28,018 nucleotides of DNA from AcAMD-5 sp044343935. GTDB taxonomy: Bacteria; Actinomycetota; Actinomycetes; S36-B12; UBA5976. A program made the position numbers and the translations under genes. Position 1 is the stretch's first letter. Every line of letters starts with the position of its first letter. This document shows positions 22,484 to 28,018 of this stretch, piece after piece. The notes below the pieces were generated by a model. It was not told the origin of the DNA and made no database searches. It was given only the letters and a program-made list of their open reading frames with translations. The stretch lies in contig JBIJDU010000019.1 of NCBI GenBank assembly GCA_044343935.1, forward strand, positions 1-28,018. The letters are read 5' to 3'.

Positions 22484-23775
22484 TGAATTGGTATTCAATT
22501 CTGACGGTAATTGTCACGCTATTTTTTGCAGGCATGGCAGCAATGCTTCGTACCGCTATCGACTCAACCTCAATTACCTTGATTGAAGAAAAAGCAGATA
22601 ACGGCAGTAAATCAGCCAAGCGGTTGGTGAAAATCATCAGAAAACCAGCCCCGGCTGTGAACGCCTTGGTTTTTGTGCAGTTGGCACTCACGGTTCTTGC
22701 CACCATATTGGCAACTGAAACTTTAGTTGTTGAAACTCAGCGCGGATTCAGTGTGTTTTGGGTGGTGATTTTGCTGACCTTCGTGGGCTATATCTTTATC
22801 GGCGTTGCACCTGCAACTTTAGGCAGACAGCACGCTGAAAAAATTACCCTGCTACTTGCCAGGCCAATTGCGCTGCTTGGACAAGCGTTTTCCCCACTAA
22901 CAACCGCATTGATTTTTATTGGTAATGCAATCACGCCAGGTAAAGGTTTTCGACAAGGGCCGTTTGCCTCAACTTCACACCTACGCGATCTGCTTGATAT
23001 TGCCGAAGCCGATCAAGTTATTGAAGATGATGAAGCCCAAATGCTTCACTCAGTATTTGATTTAGGCGAGACCCATGTTCGTGAAGTCATGGTGCCACGA
23101 ACTGAAATGGTTTGGATTGAAAAAGATAAGACACTGCGACAAGCAGTTTCGCTGGCACTTCGTTCTGGCTTCAGCCGTATTCCCGTGATTGGAGAAGATG
23201 GTGACGACGTAGTTGGCGTAATTTATCTCAAAGACTTAATCAAGCGAACCTTTGAACATCGCGATGCTGAGAATACCGAGCGCGTTGATAGTTTAATGCG
23301 ACCGCCATATTTTGTTCCAGACAGCAAATTAGTTGATGAACTACTAAAAGAGATGCAAGGGGCAAGGGTCCACCTCGCTATCGCGGTAGACGAATACGGT
23401 GGCACTGCCGGCATCATCACGATTGAAGACATCATTGAGGAAATTGTGGGTGAGATTTCCGATGAGTTTGATAGTGATGCTCCTGAGGTAGTTCAAATAA
23501 GTGAAGATTCTTATCGTGTTTCATCGCGGATGAATATTGATGACTTTGCAAATTTAATTGAATTGAAATTAACAAGCGACGACGAAGAAGCAGTTGATAC
23601 CGTGGCAGGTTTAATGGCGCTGAAGTTGGAACGCGTCGCTATTCCAGGTTCAGCGATTGTGATTGCCGGTTGGCGCCTAACGGCTGAATCTGGTGTGGGT
23701 AGACGAAACCGAGTTGCGACAGTATTGGCAGAGCGGGAAGTTCCAGTTGAAGCTGAGGCAGCTGAAGATCAATGA
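22483..23775 (+). CDS. Hemolysin C/CorC family protein (CNNM domain, CBS pair, transporter-associated domain)
   Basis: A 430-residue membrane protein with an N-terminal CNNM (DUF21) domain of about four helices (near 6-24, 56-78, 88-108, 124-150). Two CBS domains follow (about 190-320, including VREVMVPRTEMVWI and VDEYGGTAGIITIEDI), then a C-terminal CorC_HlyC domain to about 420. Members are implicated in magnesium or cobalt export; the hemolysin name is historical and not functional evidence. The first helix carries an Arg-containing stretch (AMLRTAIDSTS) where many homologues have an AE-type motif. It overlaps ybeY by one base and the transporter gene by four. Confidence 0.92.
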   Translation: MNWYSILTVIVTLFFAGMAAMLRTAIDSTSITLIEEKADNGSKSAKRLVKIIRKPAPAVNALVFVQLALTVLATILATETLVVETQRGFSVFWVVILLTFVGYIFIGVAPATLGRQHAEKITLLLARPIALLGQAFSPLTTALIFIGNAITPGKGFRQGPFASTSHLRDLLDIAEADQVIEDDEAQMLHSVFDLGETHVREVMVPRTEMVWIEKDKTLRQAVSLALRSGFSRIPVIGEDGDDVVGVIYLKDLIKRTFEHRDAENTERVDSLMRPPYFVPDSKLVDELLKEMQGARVHLAIAVDEYGGTAGIITIEDIIEEIVGEISDEFDSDAPEVVQISEDSYRVSSRMNIDDFANLIELKLTSDDEEAVDTVAGLMALKLERVAIPGSAIVIAGWRLTAESGVGRRNRVATVLAEREVPVEAEAAEDQ

Positions 23776-24671
23776 GCTCAGCAATCTCCGCGAAAGCGGG
23801 ATTTGGTTTTGTAGTTCTAGCGAGCTTGCTTTTTGGCACAACCGGAACGGCACAGCAATTAGCACAAATTGATGCGTCAGGCCTTTTTGTAGGTGCAGCG
23901 CGACAAGTAATTGGTGGCGCAGCGTTGGTGTTGTTAGTAATCTTTTGGGGCGAGCGCAATGTATTCAAATTGATGCTGACTAAAAATGGTGCTCTAGCTG
24001 CCCTTGGTACCCTGCTATATCAAGTTACCTTTTTCGTTGGAATCTCAAATAACGGCGTATCTGTTGGTACGGTAGTTGCGCTAGGAAGTGCACCACTTTT
24101 TACTGCCGCACTCTCTTATCTAATGCTGAAAGAACGAGTTCGCTTGAATCAAGCGCTGACGTTCATTATTGTTGCAGTTGGTATTTGGTTCTTATTGGTT
24201 GGATTTACGTTCAAGATTAGCTTAAGCCTGGGAGTTATTTCTTCGCTTTTGGCTGGTGCTGGCTATGCGCTCTATACGGTTAATGCCAAAGCAATGGTTA
24301 ACGCAGGAGTTAATTCCACCACCGCGTTAGCAGTTGCATTTGGTGGTGCAGTTCCAATTGCAGCATTGATTCTGCTATTTGGGCAATGGCGCTGGCTTGC
24401 TGAGTTAAATGGTATTGGGTTAGCGCTCTATCTAGGTTTAATTCCCACTGCGTTGGCATATTTCTTCTTTGGTAAAGGGTTAGTCTCACTCTCTGCAGCA
24501 ACGGTGGCAACCATTACCTTGCTTGAGCCAGTTGTGGCAACCTTGCTTGCGGTAGCGTTAGTTGGGGAAAGTTTGCTTTTGGTGCAGTTGATTGGAATAG
24601 GGATAGTAATTGCAGGATTAGCAAGATTGGGGCAACTTGAAAATCGTGCCGGGAAATTAGGGGATAAGTGA
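23772..24671 (+). CDS. EamA/DMT-family transporter
   Basis: A 299-residue protein with about ten hydrophobic helices arranged as two EamA repeats. The first includes LASLLFGTTGTAQQL and GTVVALGSAPLFTAALSYLM. The second includes ISSLLAGAGYALYTVNAKAM and TLLEPVVATLLAVALVGESL. The Glu near helix ends (LKERV, VGESL) and the two-fold layout are typical of drug/metabolite exporters. Substrates in this family range from amino acids to nucleotides, and nothing here decides between them. It overlaps corC by four bases (ATGA) and era by four (GTGA), so it is fully built into the operon. In relatives I know of, corC is usually followed by era or a cytidine deaminase, so this gene looks like an insertion. 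Confidence 0.9.
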   Translation: MSSAISAKAGFGFVVLASLLFGTTGTAQQLAQIDASGLFVGAARQVIGGAALVLLVIFWGERNVFKLMLTKNGALAALGTLLYQVTFFVGISNNGVSVGTVVALGSAPLFTAALSYLMLKERVRLNQALTFIIVAVGIWFLLVGFTFKISLSLGVISSLLAGAGYALYTVNAKAMVNAGVNSTTALAVAFGGAVPIAALILLFGQWRWLAELNGIGLALYLGLIPTALAYFFFGKGLVSLSAATVATITLLEPVVATLLAVALVGESLLLVQLIGIGIVIAGLARLGQLENRAGKLGDK

Positions 24672-25579
24672 CTTTTCGATCTGGATTTGTAAGCTTTGTT
24701 GGTCGGCCAAATGTTGGAAAATCGACTTTAACGAATGCACTTGTGGGTGAAAAGATCGCAATAGTCTCCAATCGACCACAAACGACGCGAAGATTGATTC
24801 GAGGCATTGTTCATCAACCAACAGGTCAATTGGTCATTATTGACACACCTGGCATGCACAAGCCAAAAACCTTATTGGGTGAGCGATTAAATGACTTAGT
24901 AGTTGGGTCGCTTTCTGAGGTGGATTGTGTTGGAGTTTGTTTTCCTGCAAATGAAGAAATCGGAACTGGTGATAAATTCATCTTGCAACAGGTACTACAA
25001 GTTAATAAAAATGTCTTTTTGGTGATTACAAAAACTGATGCGGCAACACCTATTCAAATAGCCGAGCGAATAACGCAAGCGATGGCGCTAGAGACTGAAT
25101 TTGGTTTTAACTGGAAATTTGTCGTGCCAGTAAGTCCAATGGATCAGACTAATTTGCCAGAGTTAGTTACTGAAATACTAAGCGTATTGCCAGAAGGGCC
25201 ACCGCTTTATCCAGATGGTCAACTAACCGATCAGCCAGAGCGCGAAATGGTGGCTGAATTTATTCGAGAGGCCGCACTGCAAGACCTGCGAGAAGAACTA
25301 CCACATTCAGTCACAGTTATTGTGGAAGAAATGAATTTGCGCGAAGGTAGAGATGAAATGAAACCTCTGATGGATATTTTTGCAGATATTCACGTTGAAC
25401 GAGATAGTCAAAAAGCTATAGTGATCGGCAAGCAAGGTGCACAATTAAGAGCAATAGGTACTCAGGCTCGAATCAGGATAGAGAAATTACTTGGCATGCG
25501 CGTGCATCTAACATTGCATGTTCGAGTGTCACCCAATTGGCAGTCCGATCCTAAGTACTTAGGAAAATTAGGCTTTTAA
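24668..25579 (+). CDS. era: GTPase Era
   Basis: A 303-residue GTPase that binds the 3' end of 16S rRNA and acts in 30S maturation. G1 is GRPNVGKST at 12-20, G3 is DTPGMHKP from D59, and G4 is TKTD at 121-124, the form usual in actinobacteria. The C-terminal KH domain has VIGKQGAQLRAIGTQARIRI and a VSPNWQ end segment. The start is GTG, overlapping the transporter stop. With rsmE and ybeY it is the third 16S rRNA maturation gene of this operon. The stop overlaps the convergent permease gene by four bases, leaving no room for a terminator in between. Confidence 0.97.
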   Translation: MTFRSGFVSFVGRPNVGKSTLTNALVGEKIAIVSNRPQTTRRLIRGIVHQPTGQLVIIDTPGMHKPKTLLGERLNDLVVGSLSEVDCVGVCFPANEEIGTGDKFILQQVLQVNKNVFLVITKTDAATPIQIAERITQAMALETEFGFNWKFVVPVSPMDQTNLPELVTEILSVLPEGPPLYPDGQLTDQPEREMVAEFIREAALQDLREELPHSVTVIVEEMNLREGRDEMKPLMDIFADIHVERDSQKAIVIGKQGAQLRAIGTQARIRIEKLLGMRVHLTLHVRVSPNWQSDPKYLGKLGF

Positions 25580-26658
25580 ATTTCGGTTATTTCATATCGC
25601 TGTAAATAAGCAGTAATAATTGCAACAATTATGGCCATAACTGGAATTGCGATAAAAGCGCCAACTGCGCCCAGCATAGTGCCGCCAGCCAGTACGGCAC
25701 CAAAGGCAACAGCCGGATGAATAGCAAGTGCTTTTGCGGCAAGTTTTGGTGCGAGAATGAAGTTCTCAAATTGCTGATAGACCACGCCAAAGATCACAAC
25801 TGCAATAGCTAAGGTTAAGTTTTCCGAAAGGGCAACTAAAGCTGGCAGCGCAATGCCGATATAGGTTCCGATGTTTGGAATGAATTGCGAAACTACTGCG
25901 GTAAATAAAGATATTGGCAGCCAATAGGGAATGCCCAACAACAGTAAGAATAAAGCGGTAATAACAAAACTAACAGATGCTAAGACAACACGAGTTAGCA
26001 CAAATCCACCAGCCTTAGCAATTGATATATTCCAGATTCGACTAAAGACTTCTTGCTGCTTAGGTGGTAGCGCTTGTGCGATAGTTCGCTTTACTTTTGG
26101 CGCATCTGCAGACAGATAAAACAAGAACAACATAAAGGCCAATAAGTTGATCACAAAGCCAAATAAGGCTGAAATAAATCCAACTAATCCGCCGGCTAGT
26201 GAGGTCGCCAAATTAGTAGCTTGGCTTGAAGTTAAATTTAGGGATTCAATTAACTGTTGTGGATCAATGGTCGTATCAAAATTACGGTTTATCCAAGAAA
26301 CTACTGATCGCACTATGTCCGGCGCAGTGGTAAGCAGTGAGGCGGCCTGCGTAAAGAGAAGTTGACCAAACAAGGCAATAAAGCCAGCGAATCCGGTAAC
26401 AATGCTAAACATTACTGCGCCAGTGGCGGCACCTCTGCGCCATTTTCGTTTTTCTAAGTAAGAAACCACAGGTTCAATGGAAACCGAGAAGAGCCAAGCT
26501 AGCAAGATGGTCATCAACAAACCGCGCAGGGTGACCAAGGCCCAATTGAGCAACAGGAAAATTGCGACGGCAGCAAATATCAAAACTAGTGCCGATCGCA
26601 CCTTGGTTAGTTCAATGCGAACTGGGTTGTTGTCGGACTGATTTGGCTCCACCCGCAT
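25576..26658 (-). CDS. AI-2E family transporter
   Basis: A permease of about 360 residues with roughly eight hydrophobic helices. Two helices lie near the N-terminus (LVLIFAAVAIFLLLNWALV, then LLMTILLAWLFSVSIEPVV). A soluble amphipathic region follows (about residues 85-150), then the C-terminal bundle with the family segment VSQFIPNIGTYIGIALPALV and YQQFENFILAPKL. The family is named after an E. coli autoinducer-2 exporter, but members include sodium/proton antiporters, so the substrate is unknown. I chose the start ATG at 26656-26658; a TTG at 26698-26700 would add 14 residues. Neither has a clear ribosome binding site. It is convergent with era and divergent from recO. Confidence 0.9.
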   Translation of the reverse strand: MRVEPNQSDNNPVRIELTKVRSALVLIFAAVAIFLLLNWALVTLRGLLMTILLAWLFSVSIEPVVSYLEKRKWRRGAATGAVMFSIVTGFAGFIALFGQLLFTQAASLLTTAPDIVRSVVSWINRNFDTTIDPQQLIESLNLTSSQATNLATSLAGGLVGFISALFGFVINLLAFMLFLFYLSADAPKVKRTIAQALPPKQQEVFSRIWNISIAKAGGFVLTRVVLASVSFVITALFLLLLGIPYWLPISLFTAVVSQFIPNIGTYIGIALPALVALSENLTLAIAVVIFGVVYQQFENFILAPKLAAKALAIHPAVAFGAVLAGGTMLGAVGAFIAIPVMAIIVAIITAYLQRYEITEI

Positions 26659-26728
26659 AGCGTAAGTGAGCGAAGGGGTTTCGCGGTGTCGCTGGTGCAA
26701 TTTTGCCCAAATGGGCCAGAATCAGGGG

Positions 26729-27460
26729 ATGCCGGTCTATCGAGACGAAGCAATTGTGCTTCGCACCCAACGCTTAGGTGAAGCGGACCGAATAGTCACG
26801 CTGCTGACCAAGCAGCATGGTCAGCTTCGGGCTGTGGCCAAAGGGGTCAGAAAAACCACCTCTAGATTAGGCGCTCGTGTTGAACCATTCAGTCACGTTG
26901 ACTTATTACTGGCAACGGGCAAAAATCTAGAAATCATTTCGCAGGTAGAGTCGATCAACGCCTATGGTGCGCAGCTAGCTGCCGATTATCCAAGATGGAC
27001 TGCTGGCCAAGCCATGTTAGAAACTGCAGAGAAATTAACTGCTGAAACAAGTGAACCAGCTTTACAACAGTATTTGTTACTACTTGGCGGTTTGCGCAGT
27101 TTAGTTACTGCTGAGCATGATCCAGGCCTAATTCTTGATGCATTCATTCTGCGATCTTTATCTGTCGCCGGCTATGCACCTAGTTTTGCTGACTGTGCTC
27201 ATTGCGGCGACTCAGGTCCGCATCGGGCCTTTTCACCAAGTGCTGGCGGTATGGTTTGTAGTTCATGTCGCCCCATCGGAGCGGCAAGTCCGCGGCCAGA
27301 GACAGTTGAGTTGATGGCAGCATTGTTATCTGGGGACTGGATAGTTGCAGATGCCGCATCACCGCCAAGCCGAAATGAATCAAGATCATTAACTGCTGCA
27401 TACTTAACCTGGCAAATTGACCGTCAACTTAGATCACTGCGGCTAGTGGAGCGAAATTGA
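26729..27460 (+). CDS. recO: DNA repair protein RecO
   Basis: A 243-residue recombination mediator that helps load RecA on gapped DNA together with RecR. The N-terminal OB fold begins MPVYRDEAIVLRTQRLGEAD, the standard actinobacterial RecO start, and continues with VAKGVRKTTSRLGARVEPFSHVD split over residues 36-58. The helical middle is followed by a zinc-finger pair CAHC (C156, C159) and CSSC (C177, C180). ATG 26729 was chosen on this homology; in-frame starts at 26666 or 26711 are less likely. AGGGG directly precedes the ATG, too close to be a good ribosome binding site. It overlaps uppS by four bases. Confidence 0.96.
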   Translation: MPVYRDEAIVLRTQRLGEADRIVTLLTKQHGQLRAVAKGVRKTTSRLGARVEPFSHVDLLLATGKNLEIISQVESINAYGAQLAADYPRWTAGQAMLETAEKLTAETSEPALQQYLLLLGGLRSLVTAEHDPGLILDAFILRSLSVAGYAPSFADCAHCGDSGPHRAFSPSAGGMVCSSCRPIGAASPRPETVELMAALLSGDWIVADAASPPSRNESRSLTAAYLTWQIDRQLRSLRLVERN

Positions 27461-28018
27461 GCAAAGTAATTAACAATGCAGTAAAACCGCCAAAACATCC
27501 AGCTGGCGTTACCGCGCCAAAAATTTCAAAATCAAAACTGCCAAATCACGTTGCGGTAGTGATGGACGGAAATGGCAGATGGGCAAAAAATCGTGGCTTA
27601 CCTCGAACTGCTGGACATGAGGCAGGCGAAGCCGCGTTAGCAGAGATGGTATACGGCGCACTTGAAGTTGGCGTAGCTCATTTAAGCGCTTTTGCATTTT
27701 CAACTGAGAATTGGAAACGCTCGCCTGACGAAGTGAAGTTTTTAATGAACTTCAATAAAGATGTATTACGCCGACGTCGCGATGAGTTCATGGATTTAGG
27801 GGTTCAGGTTAGGTGGGCCGGCAGCCCTAAGCGGTTATGGCGCAGTGTGGTTGACGAATTAAACGATGCGGTGAAATTAACTAAGCGAAACAAGAATCTA
27901 GTGCTAACAATGTGCGTTAATTATGGCGGTCGAGATGAAATTACGGCTGCGGTCAGAGACATCGCTTCGGCGGCAGCCGCCGGTGAAATTGATCCAGCAA
28001 AAATAACGGAAAGAACTA
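27457..28018 (+). CDS. uppS: Isoprenyl (polyprenyl) diphosphate synthase, cis type; C-terminus cut off
   Basis: The reading frame starts at TTG 27457, overlapping the recO stop (TTGA), and stays open to the window edge, giving 187 residues. The cis-prenyltransferase signature VAVVMDGNGRWA carries the catalytic Asp D37; AFSTENWKRSPDEV and VNYGGRDEI are also diagnostic. The product should condense isopentenyl diphosphate into the long carrier lipid for peptidoglycan and other wall polymers. The N-terminal extension and the SPDEVKFLMNFNKDVLRRRR segment resemble mycobacterial Rv2361c, which makes decaprenyl diphosphate, so chain length is open. The missing C-terminus, with the RTSGE region, would lie to the right of the window. 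recO-uppS adjacency is typical for actinobacteria. Confidence 0.96.
   Translation, partial: MSKVINNAVKPPKHPAGVTAPKISKSKLPNHVAVVMDGNGRWAKNRGLPRTAGHEAGEAALAEMVYGALEVGVAHLSAFAFSTENWKRSPDEVKFLMNFNKDVLRRRRDEFMDLGVQVRWAGSPKRLWRSVVDELNDAVKLTKRNKNLVLTMCVNYGGRDEITAAVRDIASAAAAGEIDPAKITERT

Noticed and set aside
22483..23775. Possible true hemolysin
   Set aside because: The hemolysin label of this family is historical; the CNNM-CBS-CorC layout indicates an ion-transport-related protein, and no toxin feature is visible.
1..28018. CRISPR arrays, insertion sequences, prophage, toxin-antitoxin or defence genes
   Set aside because: No direct-repeat arrays, transposase or integrase motifs, or defence domains were seen on either strand; the window is continuous core-genome content.

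Overview
The window is a gene-dense piece of a bacterial chromosome made almost entirely of housekeeping genes. Gene order and protein details point to an actinobacterium: rplU-rpmA-obgE-proB-proA-nadD-rsfS-phosphatase, then comEA-comEC-holA-rpsT-lepA-(acyl-CoA ligase)-hemW-hrcA-dnaJ-rsmE-phoH-ybeY-corC-era-recO-uppS. The same genes occur in the same relative order in Mycobacterium and Streptomyces, with other genes in between. The DNA looks well below the GC content usual for that phylum. Genes abut or overlap by 1-17 bases and no gap between genes reaches 80 bp. Together these suggest a streamlined, low-GC actinobacterium of the freshwater acI/Nanopelagicales type. That placement is an inference.

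Layout. 1-302: the tail of rplU, then rpmA and an intrinsic terminator. 374-6029: obgE, proB, proA, a 44-residue membrane peptide, nadD, rsfS and a histidine phosphatase, all on + and tightly coupled; this covers ribosome assembly, proline synthesis and NAD synthesis. 6061-6133: tRNA-Ala(GGC). 6193-12441: leuS, comEA, comEC, holA. 12442-12708: rpsT on the minus strand, convergent with holA and divergent from lepA. 12788-17741: lepA, a long-chain acyl-CoA ligase, hemW. 17750-25579: a CIRCE-like operator, then hrcA, dnaJ, rsmE, a HIT-family gene, phoH, ybeY, corC, an EamA-family transporter and era, which look like one operon. 25576-26658: an AI-2E family permease on minus, overlapping the end of era. 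26729 to the right edge: recO, then uppS, which is cut off at the window end.

How the genes fit together. Three themes recur. The first is ribosome and RNA biogenesis (rpmA, obgE, rsfS, rsmE, ybeY, era, lepA, rpsT, tRNA-Ala, leuS). The second is DNA uptake, replication and repair (comEA, comEC, holA, recO). The third is stress and metabolism (hrcA/dnaJ, proBA, nadD, hemW, acyl-CoA ligase, uppS).

I found no CRISPR array, insertion sequence, prophage, integrase or defence cassette, and nothing that looks like an undescribed multi-gene system. The points worth checking are small: a changed G4 motif in Obg, an unusual start region in phoH, a one-sided CIRCE operator, a transporter placed between corC and era, the conserved-looking 44-residue membrane peptide, and several hairpins.
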